Shown: positions 30,470 through 41,014, counted from the first letter of the stretch. The stretch: 64,000 nt of DNA from Lycorma delicatula (GCF_047948215.1 NC_134465.1:50437946-50501945); one strand, 5' to 3'. Made by a program: numbers and translations. Notes: generated by a model from the letters alone, not told the origin.

Positions 30470-30715
30470 TTTTTCTATTTAGCCTCCGGAACCCCTTAAG
30501 GTATTACTTCAGAGGATGGTATATATGAATCTAAATGTAGTCTTGTACAGTCTCAGTTCGACCATTCCTGAGATGTGTGGTTAATTGAAACCCAACCACC
30601 AAAAAACACCGGTATCTACGATCTAGTATTCAAATACGTGTAAAAATAACTGACTTTATTGGGACTTGAACGCTGGAACTCTCGACATCCAAATCAACTG
30701 ATTTAGGTTTATCCC
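30470..30715 (-). mobile_element. SINE-A copy, 5' end missing
   Basis: Tail 'tttctttttctatttagcc', full body and B box complement are present. The head ends at the 'aaatcaactgattta' region, so the A box is lost. It abuts a family F repeat at about 30720. Confidence 0.75.
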
Positions 30716-30717
30716 CT

Positions 30718-31165
30718 ACTTAGCACCGGTGTAACAAAAAAGTTTTTTGATGTCCCAAACCATTAACTCAGAGGGTTGAAAAAAGGGGGTTTCGAAGAAT
30801 AAAAAAACCATACCTATCTTAATAGGCAAAAACAGTATGGAATCGGTTTAAGGTGGTTGCTACTCCTCTAAACATGACAGAAAACATTTGTCTAAAACAA
30901 ATTTTGATATGATCAACCCTTACGGCTAGGGATCACCAAAATATTGCTGGAATTGTAAGAAGATGGGGCTTGTCGTATGCTAAACATGTGAAACTCTTTT
31001 CACGTGCAACCACTATCGTATTTTGTAAATTTGAAGTTTTTCTTAACTTTAAGATGAACATTTTCTTTATCTCCTACTTAGAACCGGTGAAATTTACTTC
31101 CGCCTTCCGGCGTGCCGAATGGGAATTTTTTTTTTTTTTGCTGAGAAAGTGCCTTTATCCATTCT
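30718..31165 (+). repeat. Family F repeat
   Basis: Reverse complement counterpart of 42225-42705: 'cctacttag(a/c)accggtg', 'ccttccggcg', 'gatcacc', 'cttacggctagggatcacca', and the 'aaacatgtgaaac...gtgcaa' stem. Ends in a T run. Non-coding. Confidence 0.65.
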
Positions 31166-31429
31166 GTTGTTAAATTGTTTCTATATAACATAATGGAAAA
31201 TTTTTCCCTGTTAAAAAAAAAATATTTAGTGTCTGTAATTCTTTGGCGAGGTTGTATAGCCGAATATTAAAAGAGAGATTTAAAAGAAACGTTGATCTAG
31301 AGGAACAGAACGGTTCTAGGGCAGGACATTTACATCTGAATAATATATTTAATTTGAGAAAATAATGAAATGATTGTAAAAATAAGATTAATAAGATAAG
31401 AATAATTATTAATAAATCAATATATCTAA

Positions 31430-31925
31430 ATTAAAAAAAAAAAGGTAATGAAGTCGGATTCGAACCGATGTGCCTTTCCCTTGAAAGATCCAAATATTAC
31501 TATAATTAAAATTTTATTTGGTTAAATTATAGAACTAATGAAAATAAATATTATTTAAGATATACCGTTGAAAACTGTCAATGATGGCTTATTGCTGCAG
31601 TTAAGAAAAAGTCCAAAATTTAAACGTTTTGGATTTTTGGCTTTTTTGGACATTTTTGTTCATGTTGATTGAAATCAAAAGAGGAGATGCAAAACTAGAT
31701 GTTCCTAAAAGTCCTAGATGAACAGTTCTAAATTCAAAATGTCAACATCCTACGGCTAATCGTTTTTGAGTTATGCAAGATACACACGTACGTACAGACA
31801 TTACGTCGTAACTAGTCAAAATGGATTCAGGAATGGTCAAAATGGATATTTCCTTTGAAATCTGAAAATCTAGATTTTTCATGATCACAATACTTTCTTT
31901 AATTTGTACAAGGAAGTATAAAAAG
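31430..31925 (-). mobile_element. Family M element
   Basis: B-box complement GTCGGATTCGAACCGATGTG at 31461-31480. It continues through CACACGTACGTACAGACATT to the end 'ctttaatttgtacaaggaag' at about 31916. The TCCACATC end is truncated. Confidence 0.75.
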
Positions 31926-32164
31926 AAAGAGGAATAATGTTAAAAAATGTATGTCTTTTGTTTTTAAAGCAGTCTTCATTAGAATAAAAAGGGAAACAAA
32001 AAGTTAATAAATACATGACGTTTGGTCGGGGTTTTGCCGGTTGGTGGGGTTTGGGGCTCCAATTTCGTAAAGATTACGTTGTATGCATAATTAGACGGTA
32101 ATAAAAAAAACACAATGAACAACCATCATAGCGATCACAGAAAGCTTCTTAAAAATTTAGAGCA
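31926..32164. other. No feature recognised
   Basis: Unassigned. Confidence 0.35.
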
Positions 32165-32534
32165 TTTTTTGGGATAGTGGTGCGATTTTGCAAAATCTCT
32201 TTATGGAAATATTGTTATTTTTTAATTAATAAATATGCCGGTGTTGCGGTCCTAGCAGCTTCGGTCGGCACCAACTAAAGTAATGAAATTTCACAACTTA
32301 CATAGAATTAATTTTGACCTTAATTAGGCGAAATCTCGAGATACTGAGGCCGACCTTGTTCTACAGCCTCCACCCATTGACCTTTTAATTTGAAGATTTA
32401 ATAGTATCAATGCCCAGAAGTAATCTGACCAAGTTTGGTAAAAATTTATCCAGTAGTTCTGGAGATGTAAGATGATTTAGAGGCGGATAACGAACATACA
32501 CGTGTACAAAATTCATTAGGTGTCAAAACGTAAC
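32165..32534 (+). repeat. Family C repeat, split by a SINE
   Basis: 'gtgcgattttgcaaaatctc', 'cggtcggcacc', 'gaccttgttctacagcctcc', 'tttggtaaaaatttatccag', 'ggtgtcaaaacgtaac'. Resumes at 32949-33030 with 'gattacaatactttctcttc'. Confidence 0.7.
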
Positions 32535-32948
32535 ATACCGGTTTGGTCTAGTGGTGAACGAGTCTTCGCAAATCAGCTGATTTTGAAGTCGAGAGTTCCA
32601 ACGTTCAAATCTTATTTGAGGATGTTACTTCTATGCGGGTTTGAATACTAGATCCCACGATCTAGTATTCAAACCGGAAAACTACCGGAAACTACCGTTT
32701 AGATAATACTTCAGAGGATGATATGTATGAGTGTAAATGAAGTGTAAGTCTTGTACATTCTCAGTTCGACCATTCCTGAGATGTGTGGTTAATTGAAACC
32801 GAACCACCAAAGAATACCGGTATCCACATACACATCTCAGAAACGGTCGAACTGAGACTGTACAAGACCACATTTCATTTACACTCGTACATATCATCCT
32901 CTGAAATAATACCTGACGGTGATTCCCGGAGGGTAAACAGGAAAAAAA
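32535..32948 (+). mobile_element. Rearranged SINE-A (plus/minus/plus mosaic)
   Basis: Flanked by GGTGTCAAAACGTAAC (32519-32534) and GGTGTCTAAACGTAAAC (32949-32965). 32535-32658 is a forward SINE-A head with A and B boxes. 32659-32828 is SINE-A body in the reverse orientation. 32829-32948 is body and tail forward again. The first junction is a palindrome around 'gatcccacgatc' (32651-32662). A single TSD pair around all three parts suggests either one rearranged insertion event or later inversion between SINEs. Confidence 0.8.
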
Positions 32949-33030
32949 GGTGTCTAAACGTAAACCAAATTAAATCGATTACAATACTTTCTCTTCTAGC
33001 GTTATAGTGCTATCTAGTTGGGAAAGTATG

Positions 33031-33734
33031 AGTAATAAAAAAATATAATCATTGCGATTAGTAAATTAGTTGAAAAGTAAAATTCGAAAATATATGAACA
33101 AAATTAAAAAAAAGCGTACTAATATGATAAAACACTTTGTTTTAATTACAAATAAAATCTTTATTTTTTTTTATAGAAGTGGATTTTACTGTTAATATAA
33201 ATGATAAATGAAACAGCGATTAAATATCTAACACGCAAACATAATAAGTTGTTGCATCCGGCTTAGATTGGTTCTTCTTCGTTTTGTTCTTAGTCATAAA
33301 TAATGGAACTGGTTTTATACAGCTTTCCAATCTTATCTTATTTCCGCTTCCTTTTCTTAACTCTTATAATAAAAAATAGTTTTATTCTTTCATTCATGTT
33401 GTCTATTATTTAATATATTTATGATAATATTCAAAGTAAAAGTGTATGATGTTTGAATAAGAAAGATATATTTTATGTAACTTAATCCGAAATTAATAAA
33501 AATTAAATATCCATATTTTATTAAATAATAAGGAATAAATATTACATAATATAATATTTACGGAGTCCATCAATAAATTACGTTAGGAATTTATAATTAT
33601 TAACCAGCACTTTCTCTCCCTTGTGTGATTATAAAGAAATCTTTTATTCTGATCGATGTATAATATAATCGTTTATTACACATAGAATGATTCAAGAGGA
33701 AAGAGAAATAATTTTAGAACTGATCTAGAGTATG
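33031..33734. other. AT-rich DNA; possible LINE-1 tail relic
   Basis: 33285-33335 ('tcttagtcata...ctggttttatacagct', 'ttccaatctta') resembles the LINE-1 3' terminus in plus-strand orientation, with many changes. Otherwise nothing recognised. Confidence 0.3.
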
Positions 33735-33870
33735 AAATAAAGAAAAAAGTTCATAGAAACACATAACCGAAAACACTTTGTTATCCATTTACGGCTAACG
33801 AAAAATTTCGCCCGGATTTCAGTTAGCGTAATTTTCATGATGTCCAATGTCAGCGCCCATTCTAGGGACG
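33735..33870 (-). repeat. Family E repeat, end fragment
   Basis: 'aaaaaagttcatagaaacac', 'acggctaacgaaaaatttcg', 'cccggatttcagtt' match the conserved end of family E at 35480-35580 and 54780-54860. Confidence 0.5.
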
Positions 33871-34540
33871 GGACCCGGACTTTGTCTGGGACGCCAAAAT
33901 TTTGGGGAGCATTTTCGTTGTAAATGTGATAATAAAATTGATGTGTTAAATACCCAATTAATTTCGTTAGCAAACAATTTACAGTGCGTAACGTATTTAT
34001 ATTGTTTATGTCTAAAAGCTAAAAATATTATACTATTAACGAAAGATTAACGCAGAATTTATAAAGGACGCTGCTTGAACTTGTTTGAACATGTATGTAC
34101 TTCTCTGAACAGAATAGGATTAGTACGCGAGCAACTTAGTAATCATTGCAACTATTTTCAATTCTTAATGAAGTCTTAATATACATATATTTATTTATAA
34201 CGTTAATTTAATATAATGTTTATATTAAATAATAGACGATTTCATCAAAGAAAACATTTATTTAAACGCTTTCTTTGATGAAATCCTCTAAAAAAAACGT
34301 TTTCGTCAAATAAATAATGTATATATTATCAAGTCCTTGAAGTTTTCGAATAAAGAAAGTGATTTAATTCGATTTAAAGAGAATTTTTCAAGGGGACAAA
34401 GTAAAAAATTCGATTTAGGGAGTTATTCGAATGAAAGAGGTTCTCGATTTAGGAAGGTTTGACTGCATTACAATTAATGTTTCAAGTGTATCACACTTAA
34501 AGTTATATTATATTGTATTGCAATAATATTGTATTGTATT
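33871..34540. other. Unassigned, with a perfect hairpin
   Basis: Contains a 16 bp perfect inverted repeat (34238-34253 with 34270-34285, GATTTCATCAAAGAAA). No gene seen. Confidence 0.4.
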
Positions 34541-34544
34541 AATT

Positions 34545-35060
34545 TACAATAAATGTTCGAAAATTCCACCATTGACATCGATGCACTTTTCGACTCATTT
34601 CCTACTTTTCCAATTCAATGATTCTTCGCGTACTTTGATGAGGGCCGCAGGATTGAGAATGCGAGCGACCAGTTCATCACGTGGCCTACTTTTTGCTTGT
34701 ATACTTTGCATTTCATCCATCCTCATAAACAGTTAGCTATGGGAGTAAAGTTCGGTGATCTAGGTGGCCGATTTACTGGCCCTCTAAGTCCAATTCATTT
34801 GACAAAACTGCAATCTTCTGGCATAGTCACCACGTTGAAGGTATTGAACTTTCTGAAAATGAAAGGGACTGAGTCTTTGAGCATGTAATTTCCTCCAACT
34901 GACCAAAATCTGTGGAATGTTGCGTAGAAAATCTTCGCATGCTCGTAGCGTAGTAAAACTACGCGGTACCACCTGAAAAATGTTTTCCTTTTCATCACCA
35001 TGTATCAGTTGACGATCAAATGAAACATGGACACTGGAAAATGTTTCATTCTTATGAAGA
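34545..35060 (-). pseudogene. DUF4817/mariner-like transposase relic, internally deleted
   Basis: On the minus strand one frame gives RKFNTFNVV, and the adjacent frame gives HFQKVQYLQRGDYARRLQFC (about 34875-34800). This is the linker region between the HTH and catalytic domains of DUF4817-type transposases. It runs straight into PPRSPNFTP (about 34775-34745), equivalent to the C-terminal 'SPDLTP-DFFLWG' block. The catalytic domain between them is missing. Multiple stops and frameshifts. Such transposases move TIR elements in many insects. The family assignment rests on these two motif blocks. Confidence 0.65.
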
Positions 35061-35094
35061 TTATTAAAAATTCTACAAAATAATTTGTAAAATC

Positions 35095-35615
35095 GGTTTG
35101 GGACTTTTACGGTTTTGAATTTTTAATCCATATAATTTTTCTTTAAGTCTTATTTTTAATAGAAAAAATATGATTTCTTTTTTTGTTTTCATAGACTTTA
35201 TTACACCAGTTTTTTTCGAAATTAAATTCTTTACAAGTTTTTATAATAAAATTTAGGAATTTATTAAACATTTAACAAAGTTATTGTACTTCAAACTTAA
35301 AAAAAAAAAAATCTGTTTTTCGTCTGAATTTTTCTTTTTTACGTTGGATAACATGAAAATTAGAAAAATTACAGTTCTGGGACCTCAGATCAAGAAACAT
35401 AAGAAACCCTAAAATTTACCTCTTATGTAACGCTCTAAAAATTTCAGTATGACCTCATTTCACCGGTGGAACTGAAATCCGGGCGAAATTTTTCGCCAGC
35501 CATAACTTCGATAACGAAGCGTTTTCGGACATATATTTATATGAACTTTTTTCCTTATATCAGACTTTAGAATTATTTTCTAAATTTTTTCCCTTTCCTT
35601 TTGAATCACCTGTAC
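35095..35615 (+). mobile_element. Family E element
   Basis: 'taaattctttacaagttttt', 'aaagttattgtacttcaaac', 'ttacagttctgggacctcag', 'tttcagtatgacctcatttc', 'gcgaaatttttcgccagcc', 'gcgttttcggacatatattt'. The end is inverted with respect to the family start ('ttcaggac--gttcta' at 54744 and 56965), so E is a TIR-type element. Confidence 0.6.
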
Positions 35616-35875
35616 ACACACACATCTATATATATATATATGTATCACGTCAGGAATTTTGTAGATATAGTAATCTACGGATAAATAAAAGAAACTGCTC
35701 CATTAGTTTCCGGCACGTATCAAAGATATTCACTGTAAAACTTTAATCAAAGCATAAAAAAAAACAATTAATTATTAAATACAAAAGCTGACAACAGTGG
35801 GTTGTTTCTGATGCACGGTTTACGCGCACGTGCGAGAGCGCGCACACGCAACTTGATTTAAATACTTATCATTTT

Positions 35876-36165
35876 ATTTATATATAATATTTATTCGTTT
35901 ATTTAATTCACTGATTATAGAAAAACCGCGCGCGCATACCGTATTTAATTCGCGCAGGTGTGGCAGTACTAGCGGCGACGGCCGGCACTAATTAAACTAA
36001 ATTAGTTTCATAACTTACATAGAACAGATTTTGCTAGTATTGTAGGTAGACCGGTGTAGCCGCGAGGCTTAACACAAAGCTAATTAGTCGACCGGGCGAT
36101 CTAGTTCGAGACCCGGCCAAACCGAATTACTTTTTTACACTTTAAGTATTATTAATTTATTTAAT
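35876..36165 (+). repeat. Family C repeat, left part
   Basis: Matches 1460-1610. It carries an internal tRNA-like segment (36049-36118) that is absent from the other copies. Split at 36166-36476 by a SINE-A and continuing at 36477. Confidence 0.65.
36049..36118 (+). repeat. tRNA-like segment
   Basis: Reads GACCGGTGTAGCCGCGAGGC ... GGGCGATCTAGTTCGAGACC CGGCC. A-box-like and B-box-like words (TAGTTCGAGACC) are spaced as in a tRNA, but no clean cloverleaf is evident. Probably another SINE head. Confidence 0.4.
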
Positions 36166-36179
36166 TCTACCGCTCACCT

Positions 36180-36462
36180 TTTTTTTTCTTTTTAGCCTGC
36201 AGAATTACAGTCAGGTATTACTTCAGAGCATGATATGTAGTACTGTAAATGAAGTGTAGTCTTGTATAGTCTCAGGTTGACCATTTCTGAGATGTGTGGT
36301 TAATTGAAATTCAACTATCAAAGAACACCGGTATTCACGATCTAGTATTCAAATCCGTATAAAAGTAAATCTGGCTTTACTAGGATTTGTACGTTGGAAC
36401 TTTCCACTTCGAAATCAGCTGATTTCCGAAAACGCGTTCACCACTAGACCAACCCGGTGGTC
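36180..36462 (-). mobile_element. SINE-A insertion with 14 bp TSD
   Basis: Perfect duplication TCTACCGCTCACCT at 36166-36179 and 36463-36476. Full head (CCACTAGACCAACCCGGTGG on the plus strand) and tail ('ttttttctttttagcctgc'). Length 283 bp defines the unit length of the family. Confidence 0.93.
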
Positions 36463-36476
36463 TCTACCGCTCACCT

Positions 36477-36784
36477 GTGACGTCACAATATAACAAACGA
36501 TTACAACACCATTTTTTTGGGTGGGGGTGCGATTTTGCAAAAAGGTTATTTTACATATATTGTTATTTTGTTAAAAAATATGCTTAAGAAAAATATGATC
36601 GTAATTAAGCGAAATCTCGAGATTTTGAGGGTGACCTTGCTCTACTACCCCTTGACCTTTTAAGTTGAAAACTTAATGGCATCAGTGCCCAATATATAAA
36701 ACCAATCTGACCAATTTTGGTAAAAGTCGGTCCAGTAGTTCTGTAAATATAAGGAATATAATGTGATTTAGAGGCCGACACAGT

Positions 36785-36824
<40 letters not shown>

Positions 36825-36995
36825 TGACATACACGCGTACATATGAACACTAATATTTGGAAAATTTTCATCCTATTTTTTGGGTTTTTTAGGTTTCAAA
36901 ACGTCAAGAGTAGACAGTACGTAATTCGGTTAAAATCTCATCCAAACTGGACCGATTATAATATTTTCCTATCTAGACGGAAAGTAAAAACTGAT
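36477..36995 (+). repeat. Family C repeat, right part
   Basis: 'gtgacgtcacaatataacaa' through 'gattttgcaaaaaggtta', 'ttaagttgaaaacttaatgg', 'ttggtaaaagtcggtccag', a CA/GA microsatellite (36785-36824) and the terminal 'ggaccgattataatattttc'. Confidence 0.65.
36785..36824. repeat. (CA)n(GA)n compound microsatellite
   Basis: ACACAC run followed directly by a GAGA run. The same CA-then-GA order recurs at 53160 and 56880. Confidence 0.9.
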
Positions 36996-37289
36996 GTAAT
37001 ATTAAATTTAAAATAAAATACATGAAATAATGTTAGTTAAATAATATATATATATTGATTACTGTATTGAAACCACAAGTAATAACAGTATACATTTTTC
37101 TGTCAGCAATATTTAAATTATTTGCTATTTGCTGACGTCGGTCATTTTGAATGACTTTAGCGAAGATGAATTTCAATACGGTACTTTTAAATTATCTCTG
37201 AGTTGGGAGGGGATTATAATTGTAAAATCTCTATTGAGAAGATTAAAATTATAGCGTTCTAAGGATCAGTAAAATCTAAAATTTTACCT

Positions 37290-37724
37290 ATAAGACTGCC
37301 CTTTAACAGTTAAATTCTTATAAATATTTGGGTTGTATTCCCTCCTTTTCTATGGTAAAGACACTCTGAATAAATTTAATAGAAGTGTTTGTGGAATTAT
37401 AATCAAAAATTTTTAAGAAAAATGCTACGAACAGTATGTTAAAATTATACAAGACCAATGCTGTACCTATTCTATTATATGGTTGGTTTTAAGAAGAAAT
37501 AAATTAAGTTCTGTATAGGCTACCGAAATTAATTTCTTAAGGGGTCTTAAAGGTATAACAGAAAAATATAAAATATTCGGTGCGGATGTTAGAAGAGACC
37601 TTAGTGTTACCTCCATAACTGATGTAATAACAAATTATAATAGAGAGCGGTATAATGAATAAGTAGAAAGGAACATTTAGGTGGGAGAGAGAGGATACCC
37701 GAGGAAACGTTAGAACGCCGGAAC
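37290..37724 (+). pseudogene. Third LINE family, degraded C-terminal RT fragment
   Basis: The plus strand, with frame breaks, gives TNAVPILLYG (37448-37480), then EINFLRGLKGITEKYKIFGA (about 37525-37585) and RRDLSVTSITDVITNYNRER (37592-37650). This order, 'P-LLYG ... A-E--FLR--KG-T ... D-R--L----i-D-i--Y---R', is the conserved post-RT region of another non-LTR family common in insects. Stop codons abound. A SINE-A inserted at its 3' side. Confidence 0.6.
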
Positions 37725-37738
37725 AGGTCTATGACCTA

Positions 37739-38022
37739 ACCCACCGGCTTGGTCTAGTGGTGAATGCATCTTCCCAATTCAGCTGATTTGGAAGTCGAGA
37801 GTTCTAGCGTTCAGGTCCTAGTAAAGCCAGTTATTTTTACACGGATTTGAATACTAGATCGTGGATACCGGTGTTCTTTGGTGGTTGGGTTTCAATTAAC
37901 CGCACATCTCAGGAATGGTCGAACTGAGAATGTACAAGACTACACTTCATTTACACTCATTCATGTTATCCTCTGAAGTATTATCTGAACGGTAATTACC
38001 GGAGGCTTTACAAGAAAAGGAA
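37739..38022 (+). mobile_element. SINE-A insertion with 14 bp TSD
   Basis: Perfect duplication AGGTCTATGACCTA at 37725-37738 and 38023-38036. A box TTGGTCTAGTGGTGAATGC, B box GCGTTCAGGTCC, complete body and tail. The best-preserved copy together with 36180-36462. Confidence 0.93.
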
Positions 38023-38039
38023 AGGTCTATGACCTATAT

Positions 38040-38436
38040 CGTATTACGGAAATAATGATGAGTTATGTATAATTATAAAAATAATTCACAATTTTGTAGG
38101 TGTTAATGAAAATTATTTGAGCCTATATTAACGTACATGTTGAACGGGGTGAAGAATATTACGGTTTTTAAATGTCATCAATAGAATATTATTGTTGCAG
38201 TATAAGAAAATCTTTTAATTGTATTTTACATAAATTGGTGGAAAGATTTTTTAAAGGTTTAATTGTAAGAAAATCTACTATACAAGTAACTTCCGCTGAC
38301 CTTGAAGAAATTAAAAAAGTTTTACTATTATTAAAGGAAGGGTAAACGGAAATCAGGAGATTAAACTTTAAATAGTTTAGTTTACTAACTATTTAAATAC
38401 TCCTACTGAGAAATATATAAATAAATTTATAAATAA
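38040..38436. other. No feature recognised
   Basis: AT-rich, possibly LINE-derived at 38200-38360, but no motif is clear enough. Confidence 0.35.
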
Positions 38437-38464
38437 CTAGCTGCCCTGCAATGCTTCGCTATTG

Positions 38465-38545
<81 letters not shown>

Positions 38546-38700
38546 TGAGTATAAATGAACACAATTTAACATTTTATAAAAAAATTAAAAAACTGAACTT
38601 CACAAATTTTACTTTCACTTATTTTCCTTCCCCTTTTCCTTTTCCAACTTTTCCCTTTCCCCTTCTCCCTCACCCATCTCTCATTTTCTATCTGAAGATA
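38437..38700 (+). mobile_element. Family G element, left part
   Basis: ACTAGCTGCCCTGCAATGCT start, a TA run (38473-38522) and GA run (38524-38545), 'aaaaaactgaacttcacaaa', and the C/T-rich segment. The right half is absent. Confidence 0.7.
38470..38546. repeat. (TA)n(GA)n compound microsatellite
   Basis: About 50 bp of TA followed by 22 bp of GA inside family G, at the same place as the GA tract of 28286-28336. Confidence 0.95.
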
Positions 38701-38784
38701 CAAAAAAATAATTAACTGATGGAAAAATTAGACTTGTTATTCCATACAATTATACGAAATTTCCAAAATAAATAACATCCTACT

Positions 38785-39709
38785 TAATGGCTGTTCGTAG
38801 CTAAAATTATTGGGGGTGCTGCTCCAGAAAATTTGTAGCATTTGTTTTAAAATTGTATAAAAGAAACCAAACATGTTTAAAAAAAATTATTCAGAAACTT
38901 GATAAAATTCTAAAAGAACTAAATCAAATATATTTTACTTCCTTTAAACTAAATCGTTAAACTTCAAGTTTGATTTATTCATTTAAAAATTAAATCCATT
39001 TTTCTTGTTTTGAAAAAAAATGAATCAAATAGAATAGCTGAAAGCAGGATAATAATCTAATTCTACACTTTATCACATCCAAGAATGTGGTACATGGTTT
39101 TTAAGCACAACACACGCGGAGTAATAAAAACCTACCTTCCATCAGTACGTCGGGGTCGACACTTTTTTTTTTTTTTACATCCCAACTCCTAGGGGAAGAC
39201 ACCCGGTGCCTTGTGACGCTTCCGGTCGCCACCCTCCCTGTCTTGATGGGCTTTAACGGGAGTCGTCTTTCGCCTTCTAACTTTTTACATCTCATAGTAA
39301 TAAGCCAGGCCTCGTTGGGATGCCACCGATGTAAATGCCTCGGTAGACATTTACATCGGTGATTTTTAAAATCATCTTTTGCCTTCGCTGTAGGCCAGGG
39401 TCGGCACTGCGGGAACGACAGTGCTCTCTCGCTCTCTTCCTTGCAGCTTAGCGTGCAGCTTTCTACGTATGCATGCGCATAACAGCCAAATACCACACCG
39501 CTGAACTGTGAAGCGGACAGTTCCATACAAAGATTTTTGTTCCTTTTTCATAAACTGGGAGATGGGAACTGACATTAAAGTTAAGGAATATGTATTGTAC
39601 AAGTATAAAGAAAGAATTATAGAAAATAGGACTCATATTAAATGTTATCGATAATTTCAAGTGGGAATAGGGAGTGCTGCAGTTACATAGTGCCTATACT
39701 CGAGCCACT
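38785..39709 (-). mobile_element. Family H (hAT-like) TIR element, split by R1 fragment
   Basis: One end reads AATGGCTGTTCGTAGCTAAA. The other, on the minus strand, reads AGTGGCTCGAGTATAGGCAC. Both are variants of the CAGTGGMGGCTCG ends of 53591-54134, to which this copy is the reverse complement. CAGTGG-type ends recall hAT elements. The interior includes 'gcgcataacagccaaatacc' and 'tgaagcggacagttcc'. No transposase is recognised, so non-autonomous. The R1-like fragment 39164-39397 interrupts it. Confidence 0.7.
39164..39397 (-). mobile_element. R1-like LINE 3' end inserted in family H, with TSD
   Basis: Flanked by GGGTCGACACT (39153-39163) and GGGTCGGCACT (39398-39408). It starts with a T run (minus-strand A tail), then 'acatcccaactcctagggga', 'gggctttaacgggagtcg', 'catctcatagtaataagcca', and ends near 'gccttcgctgtaggcca'. 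The same 3' sequence occurs at 48528 and 61205. Only the 3' UTR is present. Confidence 0.85.
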
Positions 39710-40050
39710 ATTGCATAATACAGAGATTTCTAAACATCTAATTATTACAAGAATGTAATTTTAAGTCCAGATTCAGCAAAAAAGAAAATATTTTTATCCC
39801 CCCCTCCTCTTCCTTTATGAGGAATTGATAAGATCATACACCATTAGTAAGTATCTTATCTGCCGAAGAAGCGTCGTACATTCTATGAAAAAATTTACCT
39901 ACACTTTAAGTAAATTTTTGAGATACAGGAATCATGAGGTCCGTGACTCCTTGCCCCTTTGGCAGATTGCAACAAAATTTAATTAGCTTCACATAAGTCT
40001 CCTTAACACAGAAATTATCGTGCCAAATTTCATTCAGATCTATTTGGTCG
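39710..40050. other. No feature recognised
   Basis: Unassigned. Confidence 0.35.
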
Positions 40051-40054
40051 ACAA

Positions 40055-40400
40055 AGGGAAGTCCTTGTATAGATTTATACAGGACCTGGGGGGATGGTAT
40101 GCCTCTCCTTCGTTTTTAAGGGTAACAGGTGTCCAGGTGCTCACCAGCCATGCAAACTTGAACCAATATTTGTTTCGGTACCGCCTGGCAGTTGATGAGC
40201 TGTGTCTGCGGGGAGGTACAGTCGAACGAACATGTGATGTTCGATTGCCCAGCTCTTTGGTGGCAGAACTCAGGCCACCCTGGAACTTAGGGGTCAAGGG
40301 GAAAATTGGCCACTCATAAGCGGCGAGTCAATGTAGCATGAGCCGCATTATTAGACAGTGCAGGTGTTCCTTGGTACTGTTGCTTTGTTCAACCGGCATC
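40055..40400 (+). pseudogene. R1-like LINE, C-terminal fragment
   Basis: The plus strand gives YRFIQDLGGWYAS, then TSHANLNQYLFRYRLAVDEL (about 40142-40200), matching the typical R1-clade post-RT pattern 'tgH--ln-yLfr--La'. It is followed by a decayed Cys-rich stretch (ERTCDVRLPS). Equivalent to the minus-strand 21483-21770. A frameshift lies near the Cys region. GC-rich island. Confidence 0.65.
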
Positions 40401-40713
40401 AGTAGTTTACTTAAAGGAAAGACTCTACCTCGCTGCTGTGGAATGCTACCCGAGAGTTATGACTGGCCATCAGCCAATTAAAGCTCTAAGTGCTTTAATA
40501 TTGGTGGACAGGTACATGCTGGTATTCGGCGATCTAGGCGTAGCGAATTGCTGTCTTGACGAGATTAATTTATTTTATTGAATGCCATATGTATTTTAGT
40601 AGCTGACGGGGTGCGCCTATTCGTTTTAGAATATATTGCAATTGATGGGTTGGACACGAAGTAACTGGTGTGTGGCATCATGCTTAGTTCGCTCATGCAA
40701 TTAGGTTAGCTCT

Positions 40714-40998
40714 TTTTCTTTTTCCTGTTTAGCTTCCGGTAATTACCGATCAGATAATACTTCAGAGGATGATATGTATAAGTGTAAATGAAGTGTAGTC
40801 TTGTACAGTCTCAGTTCGAATATTCCTGAGATATGTGGTTAAGTGAAACCCAACCACCAAAGATCACCGGTATCCACGATCTAGTATTCAAATCCGTGTA
40901 AAAATAACTGACTTTACTTGGACTTCACTGGAACTCTCGACTTCTAAATCAGCTGATTTGGGAAAACGCGTTCACCACTAGACCAACCCGGTTGGTTA
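40714..40998 (-). mobile_element. SINE-A insertion with 16 bp TSD
   Basis: CAATTAGGTTAGCTCT (40698-40713) and CAATTTGGTTAGTTCT (40999-41014), two mismatches. Complete copy, except that the B-box region is shortened ('ggacttcactggaactctcg'). Confidence 0.88.
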
Positions 40999-41014
40999 CA
41001 ATTTGGTTAGTTCT

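Noticed and set aside
38777..39718. 8 bp TSD for the family H copy at 38785-39709.
   Set aside because: The flanking octamers do not match, so no TSD is claimed for this copy.
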